The notes below the pieces were generated by a model. The model worked only from the letters and a program-made list of their open reading frames with translations. It ran no database searches and was not told where the DNA came from. A stretch of 59,639 nt of DNA. Source: Mesorhizobium sp. (GTDB lineage Bacteria > Pseudomonadota > Alphaproteobacteria > Rhizobiales > Rhizobiaceae). The position numbers and the translations under genes are program-made. The stretch is from contig SAPZ01000021.1 of NCBI GenBank assembly GCA_004020875.1, positions 1 through 59,639 of the forward strand. The letters run 5' to 3'. Below, one piece after another: positions 8,377 to 16,831 of the stretch (the stretch's first letter is position 1; each line of letters starts with the position of its first letter).

Positions 8377-10149
8377 TCACTCCGGCTGATACAATTCATC
8401 CATGCTGCGCGCCGCGAGCTCGGCGAATGGTGCCTGCTTCCTCACCCGTCCATGCTCCAGGATCACCAGATCGTCGCAGAACGAGATCGTCGAATGATGG
8501 TGGCTGATGACGATGGTGGTGCGGCGGCCGGCGCGCGACTTCAGTGTTTCCACGATCGCCGCCTCCGACAGCCCGTCCACCGCGTTGGTGGCCTCGTCGA
8601 GGATCAGGATGTCGGGATCGCGCAACAGGGCGCGGGCAAGCGCGATGCGCTGCCTCTGACCGGCCGACAGGTTGACGCCGCGATAGCCGACAACCGTCTG
8701 GTAGCCCTGCGGCAGGCGCTCGATGAACTCATGCGCCTCGGCAAGCTCGGCCGCGCGGCGCGCCTCTTCCATGCTCGCCGTGTCCTTGCCGTAGGTGATG
8801 TTGTCGAGGATGGTGCCGTCCACCAGCTCCAGCTCCTGGCTGGCCAGGGCGATGTGCGCCCGCCAGGCGACCGGATCGATCTCGCCAAGCGGCGTGCCGT
8901 CGACCAGGATTTGTCCGCCGTCCGGCTCGACGAAGCGGCAGAGCAGGTTGACGATGGTCGTCTTCCCGGCGCCGGAGCGGCCGATCAGCGCCGTCGAGCG
9001 GCCGCTTCTTATGTCGAAGCTCGCGGCATGCAGCACCGCCGCGCGCTGCTCCTCATTGGCATAGCTGAAGCTGACGCCCTCGAAGGCGATTTTTTCGCTT
9101 AGAGACGCGAACGGCCGGCTGCCTTGCGGCGCCGCCGGCTTGCCCTTGGGGTCGAGCAGCCAGGTCACCTCTTCCAACGAGCCTGACAGTCCCTGCAACT
9201 GGCTCCACGTCATCTGCAAGGCCCTGACATGCGGCTGCAGCCGGTAGAGCAGGATCAGGAAGGCCGCGACCAGCGGGAAGCTCATACCCGCGAGCCATGC
9301 GCCGATCACCACCGCCAGGAACAGCATGGCGTGCAGCACTTCGGTCAGCGGCGCCAGCGCGCCCTGGCGGTTGGCAAGCTGGAAGGCCGCCCGGCGCACG
9401 CCGTCCGACGCCGTCTCGAACGCCGCCTTCTCGCGCGCCTCCTGCCCGAAAATGCGGATCAGCCGGCCGGCGTGGACCAGATGCAGCATCCGCGAGGCGA
9501 GCGCGCTGTTGCGCGAGGCAACGCTTCGGCTTGGCTTTCTGAGATGCGCCGACAGCGCCATGTGCGCTGCCTGGACCAGCGCCAGCCCGAGCATCACCAG
9601 CAGCGTCATCTGCCAGGAGAGCAGCAGCAGGAAGACGAGCAGGATGATCGCGGCCGAGGCGCTGACGATCGAGCCCAGCGTCGCCTGGATGGCATCCGAC
9701 GCCCGCCAGGATTCGCTGGAGATGATGTTGAGCAGCCGCCCGGGACTCTCCTTCAGGAAGAAGGGATAGCCGACGGAGAGCAGCCGCCCGGCGAGCGCGC
9801 CGCGAATCGCCTGGCTCGCCTTGCCGTAGATATAGGCGGTCAGCACCGAATTGGCGAAGCCGAGCAGGTTCTTCAGCAGGATCGAGCCAAGGATCGCGGC
9901 CGCGATCGCGATCAGCCGCTCGCGCTCGCCAAGCCCCGCGCCGACTTTCTGCAGCAGGGCCGACAGTCCGGCCAATCCGGTCGCCTCGCCATGCCCCATG
10001 ATGATGCCGAGCAGCGGGATGATCAGGCCGATGCCGAAGCCTTCGAGCGCCGCGCTGGCAAGCCCAAGCGCGACGACGATCGGCAACAGGCCGAGCTGAT
10101 GGCGGCCGAGCGCCTGGCGCAGCATCGACAGGGTCGGGCGCCTGCTCAT
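8377..10149 (-). CDS. ABC exporter, fused permease and ATPase (glycan/lipid-linked substrate type)
   Basis: A 590-aa half-transporter. The N-terminal two thirds are membrane-spanning (opening ALEGFGIGLIIPLLGIIMG resembles PglK/MsbA-like flippases). The ATPase domain (about residues 345-585) has Walker A GRSGAGKTT, signature LSAGQRQ, Walker B ILILDEATNAVD and the switch His in VVISHHH. The start at 10149 overlaps the upstream glycosyltransferase stop (TGATG); longer in-frame starts would lie inside that gene. Its place as last gene of a coupled glycosyltransferase operon suggests export or flipping of a surface glycan. The substrate is not determined by the sequence. Confidence 0.88.
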   Translation of the reverse strand: MSRRPTLSMLRQALGRHQLGLLPIVVALGLASAALEGFGIGLIIPLLGIIMGHGEATGLAGLSALLQKVGAGLGERERLIAIAAAILGSILLKNLLGFANSVLTAYIYGKASQAIRGALAGRLLSVGYPFFLKESPGRLLNIISSESWRASDAIQATLGSIVSASAAIILLVFLLLLSWQMTLLVMLGLALVQAAHMALSAHLRKPSRSVASRNSALASRMLHLVHAGRLIRIFGQEAREKAAFETASDGVRRAAFQLANRQGALAPLTEVLHAMLFLAVVIGAWLAGMSFPLVAAFLILLYRLQPHVRALQMTWSQLQGLSGSLEEVTWLLDPKGKPAAPQGSRPFASLSEKIAFEGVSFSYANEEQRAAVLHAASFDIRSGRSTALIGRSGAGKTTIVNLLCRFVEPDGGQILVDGTPLGEIDPVAWRAHIALASQELELVDGTILDNITYGKDTASMEEARRAAELAEAHEFIERLPQGYQTVVGYRGVNLSAGQRQRIALARALLRDPDILILDEATNAVDGLSEAAIVETLKSRAGRRTTIVISHHHSTISFCDDLVILEHGRVRKQAPFAELAARSMDELYQPE

Positions 10150-11177
10150 CACGCGCCGGCCTCCACTCTGGCCTCGATGGTCTCGTTGCCCGACTGCGGC
10201 CGCCGACCCGGCCGCCTGACAAGCACGAGAGCCATGAATCTCGCCGCGCCCGCCAGGTTCATCAGAACGATCGGCCAGTGCGACAGTTTGAGCTCCTGGT
10301 CGAAGCGCGGCCCGCCGACGAGCTCGCGCATGGCCGCCCGGGCCGCCCAGTAGAAATGGCGCAGCAGCCAGGGCGCGCGGCGAAAATGCTTCAACAACAG
10401 CGCGCCGTTGCCGAAATGATAGTCGCGATGCAGCCGGTCGATCGCCATGCGGTCGCGCCGTCCGTGATGATGGAAGATCGTCATGTCGGGCACATATTCC
10501 ACCGCCATGCCGGCAAGCATGGCCCGCACCAGATAGTCCGTGTCCTCGGCCGAGCGCAGCACGCTGCCGGCGCCGAAGCGTTCGTCGAAGGGGCCGATGC
10601 GGGCGGCAACCGCGCGGTGCATGGTCATGTTGCAGCCGAGCACGAAGCCGCCCGGATGGACCGCCGGCGTGAGCCGCTCGCGCTTGTCGCAGCGCTTGAT
10701 GGTGAAGGGCAGATCCAGCGCGTCGCCGGTCTCGACGCGGCCGCCGCGGATCAGCCATTTCTCGCCGCTCGCATAATGCCGCTCGAGGTCGGCGAGATAG
10801 TTGCGGTCGAGCCTGCAGTCGTCATCGACGAACACCAGCACCCGCCCGCGTGCTCGCGCCAGCCCCGCATTGCGCGCCGCCGCCAGTCCGGGGCGAGGCT
10901 CCGAGATTGCGGTCAGGGTGATATCGGAGGTCGCGGCGGTCGCCGAAAGATAACTGGCCGTGCCGTCGCGTGAGCCGTTGTCGACCACCACCAGTTCGGC
11001 TGTGTAGGCCGGGTGCGCCCGGCAAGCGGCGCGGATCGAATCGACACAGGATTCGAGCACGTCCAGCCGGTCGCGTGTGCAGACGATGAAGGAAACCTGT
11101 GGCCGCTGCCTGGGCCACGGAGGAGGAGGCAGGGCGGGGCGCAGGTGCCGCAGCAGCGGATGGCGCTCGGCGTTCAT
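10149..11177 (-). CDS. Family 2 glycosyltransferase
   Basis: A 342-aa GT-A fold glycosyltransferase: VSFIVCTRDRLDVLESCVDSI opens the nucleotide-binding fold, VVVDNGSRDGT follows, and VFVDDDCRL supplies the metal-binding Asp motif. The later LRSAEDTDYLVRAMLAG contains the ED acceptor-side motif. The ATG at 11177 overlaps the previous gene's stop by 4 bp (ATGA), and GGAG precedes it. It should transfer a sugar from a nucleotide donor in the cytoplasm, working with the neighbouring GT2 and ABC exporter. Donor and acceptor are unknown. Confidence 0.88.
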   Translation of the reverse strand: MNAERHPLLRHLRPALPPPPWPRQRPQVSFIVCTRDRLDVLESCVDSIRAACRAHPAYTAELVVVDNGSRDGTASYLSATAATSDITLTAISEPRPGLAAARNAGLARARGRVLVFVDDDCRLDRNYLADLERHYASGEKWLIRGGRVETGDALDLPFTIKRCDKRERLTPAVHPGGFVLGCNMTMHRAVAARIGPFDERFGAGSVLRSAEDTDYLVRAMLAGMAVEYVPDMTIFHHHGRRDRMAIDRLHRDYHFGNGALLLKHFRRAPWLLRHFYWAARAAMRELVGGPRFDQELKLSHWPIVLMNLAGAARFMALVLVRRPGRRPQSGNETIEARVEAGA

Positions 11178-12283
11178 GCCGTCTCCACCCGATAGGGCGC
11201 CAGCACTGACGCTGCCGGCGCGGATTTGAAGCGATAGGCAAGCCCATCGGCGCGCTTGCCAGCCCACATCGAGGCCTGGCTCAGCCAGGGAGCCCAGGCG
11301 CCGGGGCCGAGCGCGTATTTCTCGCGTCGGCGGATCGCGTTCCATTTCCCGGTCAGCGTCAGCAATTCATGCGTCAGCGCCGGCCGCTCCTCGTCGTTGA
11401 CGAGTTGGTAGAGGAAATAGAACAGGTTGAGCACGCCGGCCTCGAAGCTCGGCCGCGTCGGGTCCGGCAGTGTCGCGATCCGCTCTTCAAGCGCCCGGAT
11501 GAAAGCTGCCGCCCGTCGCACGGTGTCGAGGCAGACCCGATCGCCGATGGCGCGCAGGTCCTCGCAGCCCTGCGCCAAACCCAGGCGCTCGAGGTTCTCG
11601 CCGACAATCTTGAGATGCGTGCGCCGCATCTCCTTGCTGTGCCGGCTGGTCACGCTGCCGGGGTGCAGGCGGTAGACCAGCAGCCTTTCCGGCATCAGCG
11701 CCGCCGGATAGCGGTCGGCCAGCCGCCGGAAGAGGTCGAAATCCTCGGCGTGCCGGTAGTTGCCGTCGTAGTGGAGGTCGGCCTCGGAGATGACCTTGCG
11801 GTTGTAGACCACGGTCGGGTGCAGGAAGATCGTGAAGAATTTTGCCAGCACGGGGAGGTCGAGCCGGAACACCGGATCGAGCCGGCCCCGGGCGATGCGG
11901 CCGTGCAGCAGCGTATCCACCAGCGCGCCGCAGAAGCCGAGCTCCGGCCGCGCGGCAAACAGTGCCGCCTGGCGCGACAGCCGCCAGGGATAGGCGAAGT
12001 CGTCGGCGTCCATGCGCGCGACGAGCTCGCCCCGCGCGACCGCCAGCCCCTCGTTGAGGCTGGCGACGAGGCCACGGTTTTCGCGCGAGATGATCGATAC
12101 GCGGCTGTCGTCCCGGCGGCAGCGTTCGAGGGTTTCGAGGGACCGGTCGGTCGATCCGTCGTCGATGGCGATGATTTCGAGCCGGCCGTAGTCCTGCCGC
12201 AGGATCGACTGCATTGCGCCGGCCACGTAAGGCTCGGCATTGTAGACCGGCAACAGCACGGAGATGAGAGGCGCCGCGGTCAT
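11174..12283 (-). CDS. Family 2 glycosyltransferase
   Basis: A 369-aa GT2 enzyme: ISVLLPVYNAEPYVAGAMQS, IIAIDDGSTDRS, then VARMDADDFAYP (DxD metal site) and YRHAEDFDLFRRL (ED motif). The start at 12283 overlaps the acyltransferase stop by 4 bp (ATGA). The C-terminal ~100 residues are helical and probably hold the acceptor-specific part. It is the second gene of a four-gene coupled operon for a surface glycan. Confidence 0.88.
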   Translation of the reverse strand: MTAAPLISVLLPVYNAEPYVAGAMQSILRQDYGRLEIIAIDDGSTDRSLETLERCRRDDSRVSIISRENRGLVASLNEGLAVARGELVARMDADDFAYPWRLSRQAALFAARPELGFCGALVDTLLHGRIARGRLDPVFRLDLPVLAKFFTIFLHPTVVYNRKVISEADLHYDGNYRHAEDFDLFRRLADRYPAALMPERLLVYRLHPGSVTSRHSKEMRRTHLKIVGENLERLGLAQGCEDLRAIGDRVCLDTVRRAAAFIRALEERIATLPDPTRPSFEAGVLNLFYFLYQLVNDEERPALTHELLTLTGKWNAIRRREKYALGPGAWAPWLSQASMWAGKRADGLAYRFKSAPAASVLAPYRVETA

Positions 12284-13425
12284 GGCCGGCTCCGGTCCGT
12301 CGGCCGCAGATCGAGTGCCGGGGCGGCGCCGAACCGGAGGGCCTCGCTCGCGCCGCGCGGATGAGCGGGCGCGACATAGGGGAAATAGCGCTTGAGACCG
12401 TTGAGCGGCTTCTCGAAGAACACCCAGGAAAGCGAGGCGACGACCACGGTGGCGGCACCCGCGACGAGGAACCGCCCCGGCCCCTGTTGCGAGACGTTGA
12501 GCGGGATCCATGGCTGCGCCTTGACGGCATAGGCGAGCAGGATCGGATGGTAGAGGTAGACGCCGTAGCTGATGCGGCCGAGCCCGAGCAGCGGCGGCAG
12601 TTCGGCCAGCCTGCCGAGTGTGCCCCCAAGACCGTTCGAGCATGCAGCGACGATTGCGACCAGCGGCACCAGCGGCAGCACCTGCACCAGCGCCCAGCGC
12701 GGCCACTCCCAGGCCGAATTCACCGGCCCGGGGTCGGACCCGACCACGAACAGGAACACCACCGCCAGGGCCGGCCAGCAGAGCCGCATCCATTGCGGCG
12801 CATCCGCGCCCCTGGCGCGGCGGACGGCAAGCAGCGCGCCGCAGCCAAGCGCGTCCATCGAGGCCGGCGGCAGCAGGTCGCGGGCGAGCGCCGGGCTGGC
12901 GGCGATCGGCCAGTAGAACCGGTAGGCGAGCGAGAACGCGATGACGCCGATGGCGATCGCCTCGATGCGCCGGCGCGGCGCCAGAAGCACGATCAGCGGC
13001 CAGGCGAGATAGAACTGCTCCTCGATGCTGAGGCTCCAGAAGTGGCAGAGCAGCCAGGGCGTCCAGTCGTTCTGCCGCGCGTACCAGAAGTTCGAGAGGT
13101 AGAACGCATGCCAGGCAAGCGACGGCCTCGACTGTTCCAGATCGGTGAACCAGACCAGCGCCAGCACCGCGAAATAGGGCGGGAAGATCCGGATCATGCG
13201 CCTGGCATAGAAGGAACGCAGCGCGGGGCCGGAGGCGAAAGCACTGGTGTCACGTGCGTCCAGCAACAGTCGGGTGATCAGGAAGCCGGAGAGCACGAAG
13301 AACAGCCTGACCCCGAGGTGGCCGAGGAAGGAGGTGCCGTTTGGCGCCAGGAAATGCGCGTAGAGCACCAGCGTCACCGCAACGGCCCGCAATGCGTCGA
13401 GCTGGATGTCGCGCACGTTCGCCAT
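12280..13425 (-). CDS. Acyltransferase 3 family membrane protein (OafA-like)
   Basis: A 381-aa multi-spanning protein that would O-acylate a sugar at the membrane. Family hallmarks are the N-terminal RDIQLDALRAVAVTLVLYAH (conserved Arg and His), GVRLFFVLSGFLI, RR followed by RIFPPYF, and HFWSLSIEEQFYL. About ten hydrophobic segments follow. I place the start at ATG 13425 (MANVRDIQ); ATG codons at 13434 and 13455 are alternatives and no ribosome site decides. It heads a four-gene operon with two glycosyltransferases and an ABC exporter. Related families include NodX and ExoZ. Confidence 0.85.
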   Translation of the reverse strand: MANVRDIQLDALRAVAVTLVLYAHFLAPNGTSFLGHLGVRLFFVLSGFLITRLLLDARDTSAFASGPALRSFYARRMIRIFPPYFAVLALVWFTDLEQSRPSLAWHAFYLSNFWYARQNDWTPWLLCHFWSLSIEEQFYLAWPLIVLLAPRRRIEAIAIGVIAFSLAYRFYWPIAASPALARDLLPPASMDALGCGALLAVRRARGADAPQWMRLCWPALAVVFLFVVGSDPGPVNSAWEWPRWALVQVLPLVPLVAIVAACSNGLGGTLGRLAELPPLLGLGRISYGVYLYHPILLAYAVKAQPWIPLNVSQQGPGRFLVAGAATVVVASLSWVFFEKPLNGLKRYFPYVAPAHPRGASEALRFGAAPALDLRPTDRSRP

Positions 13426-14023
13426 CAGCGGCATCCGCCAAATCGGTCGCACCATGCGGCGGAGGTCGAGAAAACCTTGCCGCTGCGGGCCGACCGCTCG
13501 CCGTCGGGGCCGGGTGCGCAGTCCCTGCCGGCCGGCGGAATGCCCATCCGAGTCACAATAATGGCAGCCTCCCAACAGGCATGCCCCCACCCCACGATTG
13601 TCGCGGCATATGTTGCGGTGCAACACAAAATGCTTACGATCCTGAAATAAGTTGTGATGCCGTTGTGGGGCGCAAATAGTTGTGTTGTGAAAATATCCGC
13701 TCGGACCATCCAATGGTCCTATTCAGCCGTGGGCAATTGGTCTGATTTTTGGCAAGTATAATCGGCAGGGGTGTCGGAAGGTTATCAAGCAACCACTGCG
13801 AGTGGGTCGAGAATATTGTGAAAAGGTTCGAACGGAGCGGCAGGGTCCTATCGCCAAAGTCTGTAAAAGCACCTTGATTTTCAAGCTCTTGTGCGACGCA
13901 ACGAAGCCTCTCGGGAGAGAGATGGGCCGCCTTGTCCCACCATCCGCCGCCCGCTGCCTCACGACGGCGCAGCCGCCAGGCCTTATTTCCGATTCCGACC
14001 AGGGCAGGGGGGACGGAGAGCAA
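13426..14023. other. Divergent intergenic region, no gene recognised
   Basis: A roughly 600-bp gap between the minus-strand glycan operon and the plus-strand EamA gene. It is AT-richer than its neighbours around 13600-13800 and must hold both promoters. In-frame extensions of either gene into it have unconvincing residue composition. I see no structured RNA, strong inverted repeat or conserved small gene. Confidence 0.5.
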
Positions 14024-14911
14024 GTGACGTCGACGCCGATTGCAAAACCGCAGGCGCAAATGGGCGCCATGCCCGTGCTCGGCCTGCTCGGCTCCATGCT
14101 GTCGGTGCAGATCGGCGCCGCCTTTGCCAAGGGCCTGTTCCCGGTGCTGGGGCCAGAGGGCACGACCATGCTGAGGCTTGCCATCGGCGCGCTGATGCTG
14201 GGGGCGGTGCTGAGGCCATGGAAGGTGCTGCCCTCGCGGAGAAACCTGCCTTGGCTCGCCGCCTACGGCATCACCGTCTGCGCCATGAACCTGCTGTTCT
14301 ATGCCGCGCTCCAGCGCATTCCGCTGGGCATCTGCGTGGCGCTGGAATTCACCGGACCGCTCTTCGTCGCCACCCTCGGCTCCAGGCGCCTGCTCGACCT
14401 AGTCTGGGTGGGGCTGGCGATCGCCGGCGTCGTGCTGCTGTCGCCCTTTGCCGGGATCAGCCGCGGGCTCGATCCGCTGGGCGTGGCGCTGGCGCTCGCG
14501 GCCGGCGCCTGCTGGGGGCTCTACATTATCTTCGCGCAGAAGGCCGGCGCCGAGCTCGGCGTGCGCACCTCCGCCTATGGCATGGCGATCGCCGCGGTGC
14601 TGGCCCTGCCTTTCGGCTTCGGCGCAGCGCAGCCCTATCTCAGTGACCCGCACATCATGGCGGGCGCGGCGGTGGTCGGCCTGTTCTCCAGCGCGCTGCC
14701 CTTCTACCTGGAGATGCTGGTCTTGGCCCGCATGCCGGCCAAGGTCTACGGCATGCTGGTGTGCCTGGAGCCGGCGGGCGCCGCCCTGACCGGCTTCCTG
14801 TTTTTGGCAGAGAAGCTCAACCTTCTGCAATGCGCCGGCGTCGCCGCCGTCATTGTCGCCGCCTTCGGCACGGCGGTCGCAGCGCGGCGGCCTGCGCCTT
14901 CGCCGACCTGA
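14024..14911 (+). CDS. EamA-family exporter, RhtA-like
   Basis: A 295-aa inner membrane protein with ten hydrophobic segments in two EamA repeats (drug/metabolite transporter superfamily). Length and features such as PLGICVALEFTGPLFVA, GACWGLYIIFAQKAG and LEPAGAALTGFLFLAEKL match the threonine/homoserine exporter RhtA group. GTG at 14024 with GGAGAG 7 nt upstream is chosen; the longer frame back to 13802 has an atypical soluble N-terminus. The substrate is inferred only from family resemblance. Confidence 0.82.
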   Translation: MTSTPIAKPQAQMGAMPVLGLLGSMLSVQIGAAFAKGLFPVLGPEGTTMLRLAIGALMLGAVLRPWKVLPSRRNLPWLAAYGITVCAMNLLFYAALQRIPLGICVALEFTGPLFVATLGSRRLLDLVWVGLAIAGVVLLSPFAGISRGLDPLGVALALAAGACWGLYIIFAQKAGAELGVRTSAYGMAIAAVLALPFGFGAAQPYLSDPHIMAGAAVVGLFSSALPFYLEMLVLARMPAKVYGMLVCLEPAGAALTGFLFLAEKLNLLQCAGVAAVIVAAFGTAVAARRPAPSPT

Positions 14912-15170
14912 CCCAGCGGAAGCCGGTCGCGTCGCCCGAATCCATTTCTCAGCGGCGCGCTTTAGAGCGTTGCTCCGCCTGGAGAATCGATGGCGCAGCG
15001 GCAATATCCGACCACATCCGGTGGTTGAAATAAGACTTAGGTCGTATCGAAAATAGCAATAAGTCCGAGTGGACAAGACAAGGGTCGTGGGCCACTTCCT
15101 AATCATGGGCTGATTGGGGATGCTTATGCTGCGACATTGCCGGCTGAAGGACTGGCGTGGGGATAGCGGG
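14912..15170. promoter_or_regulatory. Upstream region of first Gly-rich gene, with 12-bp shared motif
   Basis: No gene is seen. GGGTCGTGGGCC at 15083-15094 recurs exactly at 15967-15978 upstream of the paralogous gene at 16096, in the same orientation and about 77-118 bp before each chosen start. This could be a shared regulator site or a duplication remnant. Confidence 0.35.
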
Positions 15171-15722
15171 ATGCGCGCATCGCGCGGGGGCTGCGGGTTG
15201 GTCTTGCGAGCGCTGACTGCGTTGGCGCTTGTTGTCGCGCCTTTCAGTCTCTCCGTCGATGGTGTCGTTGTGACCAAGGCCTATGCCGGCAAAGGCGGCA
15301 ATGGCGGTGGGAACAGCGGCGGCAATGGCGGCGGGAACGGCAGCGGCAATAGCGGCGGGAACGGCGGCGGCAATAGCGGAAACGGCAATAGCGGCGGGAA
15401 CAGCGGAAACGGCAATAGCGGCGGGAACAGCGGAAACGGCAATAGCGGCGGGAACAGCGGAAACAGCAATAGCAACAGCAGCGGGAACAACAGCTCGAGC
15501 AACAGTGCCGGCGGGGCAAGCGCCGCCGATGCCGACAGCCACGTGAACGCGGCGACCGGCGATAAGGTCGAGGCCACCGCCGGCAGCATTCAGGTCACGC
15601 ACCGCAATGGAATGAAGGAGACGATCGAGAACGGCCGGTTCAGGATGGAAGACAAATACGGACGCACCATCGTCGACCGCAAAGCCACCATGGCCGATCT
15701 CAATCGCCTGAATAGTTTGTGA
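15171..15722 (+). CDS. Exported Gly/Asn/Ser-rich repeat protein, paralogue 1
   Basis: A 183-aa protein of unknown function. ATG 15171 is chosen because the N-terminus then aligns with the paralogue at 16096; ATG codons at 15114, 15120 and 15126 are possible. A signal peptide (LRALTALALVVAPFSL ... AYA) precedes about 75 residues of low-complexity sequence built from GNSGG/NGNSGG units, flexible and probably unstructured. The C-terminal ~70 residues form a conserved module: VTHRNGMKETIENGRFRM, then DKYGRTIVDRKAT and DLNRL. It lies just upstream of its paralogue and a two-component system. It may be a secreted or surface-anchored matrix-type protein; that is a guess. Confidence 0.75.
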   Translation: MRASRGGCGLVLRALTALALVVAPFSLSVDGVVVTKAYAGKGGNGGGNSGGNGGGNGSGNSGGNGGGNSGNGNSGGNSGNGNSGGNSGNGNSGGNSGNSNSNSSGNNSSSNSAGGASAADADSHVNAATGDKVEATAGSIQVTHRNGMKETIENGRFRMEDKYGRTIVDRKATMADLNRLNSL

Positions 15723-15860
15723 GAGTACAGTTTGTGAGAGCGAGGTTTTATCCGGATTAGATCTTAAGGGATCGAAGGTCAGCGCTGCAAAATCAGGTTG
15801 CCACCTTTTGCTTCGTCTCTGCGGTCCTGATCGTCTTGCGATGGAATCTGGCTACTCACC

Positions 15861-15892
15861 TTACCCCCGCCTCCGTGCGGGGGTAATTTTTT
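15861..15892 (+). terminator. Rho-independent terminator after first Gly-rich gene
   Basis: A perfect 10-bp stem (TTACCCCCGC / GCGGGGGTAA) with a 6-nt loop is followed by six T residues. It lies 139 bp after the stop of the gene ending at 15722 and before the next paralogue, so the two genes are probably separate transcription units. Confidence 0.85.
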
Positions 15893-15966
15893 CAAGCTGC
15901 GGCGATGTTTGCTGTTGAGACATTGGTCACCCATGGCGGCGGAAATGGTCTGATCGGCTGGAGCAT

Positions 15967-15978
15967 GGGTCGTGGGCC
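15967..15978 (+). promoter_or_regulatory. Second copy of 12-bp motif upstream of Gly-rich gene
   Basis: GGGTCGTGGGCC, identical to 15083-15094. Flanking sequence differs between the two copies apart from a following (A/G)CTT, so the match is local. Confidence 0.35.
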
Positions 15979-16024
15979 GCTTTCGTCGCGCCGCCGGAAT
16001 GTGATCCTTGCCCCTGTCAAGAGA

Positions 16025-16081
16025 CCGGTTCCACCTCGGCTGTGCCGCGAGCGGAACTTCGGCACACCGAGGTGGAACCGG
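16025..16081 (+). promoter_or_regulatory. Long leader hairpin before second Gly-rich gene
   Basis: A 15-bp perfect arm (CCGGTTCCACCTCGG, 16025-16039) pairs with CCGAGGTGGAACCGG (16067-16081). A further 7 bp (TGTGCCG/CGGCACA) pair inside after one bulged C, leaving a 12-nt loop. The hairpin ends 4 nt before the AAGGA ribosome site of the gene starting at 16096, so it is well placed to act in the 5' untranslated RNA (stability or translation) or as a protein-binding site in DNA. Confidence 0.6.
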
Positions 16082-16095
16082 CAAGAAGGAAAAGA

Positions 16096-16650
16096 ATGCG
16101 CCAACCCGCCTGCAAAAGGCTAGCTGACCTCTCGCTGCGCCTCTCTGTCGCGCTGGCGGTGTTGGTCGCGCCCTGCCTGTTGGCGCCGGGCAAGGTGACA
16201 AAGCTCGTGTCCGCCGCCTACGCCGGCAACGGCAACAGCGGCGGCAATGGCAATGGCGGAAATTCGGGTTCCGGCGGCGGTTCCAACTCCGGCTCCGCTG
16301 GTGGCTCCAATTCCGGCTCCACGGGCGGCTCGAATTCCGGAAGCGCCGGCGACGACGGTAACGCCGGCAGCAATTCCAACAACAGCGATGCCGGGGGCGG
16401 CAACCCCAATGCCGGGCCTGGCAACAACAGCGGCAAGGGCAATGCCAGTCCCGGCGGCAAGAACAGCTATAGCAACCCGGCAACCGGCGACACGCTCTCG
16501 ATCGACGGCAACAAGGTCACCGTCGTCCATCGCAACGGCATGAAGGAAGAAGTCCAGAACGGCCGTTTCGAGATGATCGACGCGCAAGGCCGCACCATCA
16601 TCAATCGGCAGGCAACGGAGGAGGATCTGAATCGTCTGCTGAACTTGTGA
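16096..16650 (+). CDS. Exported Gly/Ser/Asn-rich repeat protein, paralogue 2
   Basis: A 184-aa paralogue of the gene at 15171. ATG 16096 has AAGGA 5 nt upstream. A signal peptide (LSLRLSVALAVLVAPCLL ... AYA) leads into a low-complexity region of GGSNSGS-type units, and then the conserved C-terminal module VVHRNGMKEEVQNGRFEM, GRTIINRQAT, DLNRLLNL. The spacer repeats differ from those of paralogue 1 while the C-terminal module is strongly conserved, so the module is probably the functional part. A strong hairpin sits in its leader. The adjacent two-component system is convergent. Confidence 0.75.
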   Translation: MRQPACKRLADLSLRLSVALAVLVAPCLLAPGKVTKLVSAAYAGNGNSGGNGNGGNSGSGGGSNSGSAGGSNSGSTGGSNSGSAGDDGNAGSNSNNSDAGGGNPNAGPGNNSGKGNASPGGKNSYSNPATGDTLSIDGNKVTVVHRNGMKEEVQNGRFEMIDAQGRTIINRQATEEDLNRLLNL

Positions 16651-16831
16651 GGGCCGGGAGAAGCTACCCTCTTTTGCCGCGCCTTGCACGTCACCCCCGT
16701 CTCCCTGAGGCGGGGGTGATCTGTGTTGGGAGGCGGGGAACTGAAGAACTGAAGAAAGCGGGCAGTCACCGTTTCATTGTCGCCTCAGCTCTCCACGCAA
16801 TATTTCCTCATTTCCTCAATTCTCCAGCCCC

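Noticed and set aside
12361..13650. A 429-codon plus-strand frame opposite the acyltransferase
   Set aside because: It is an antisense shadow; the minus strand carries the conserved acyltransferase 3 motifs.
15300..15500. Short direct repeats that could suggest a CRISPR array
   Set aside because: Units of 9-21 bp are in frame and encode Gly/Asn/Ser repeats of an exported protein; there are no spacers.
15244..15519. Cys/Arg- and Pro/Leu-rich antisense repeat frames
   Set aside because: They are mirror readings of the Gly-rich repeats and have no start context.
16690..16718. TCACCCCCG/CGGGGGTGA hairpin as a terminator
   Set aside because: It lies between convergent genes and may help end transcription, but it lacks a T tract on either side, so I did not list it.
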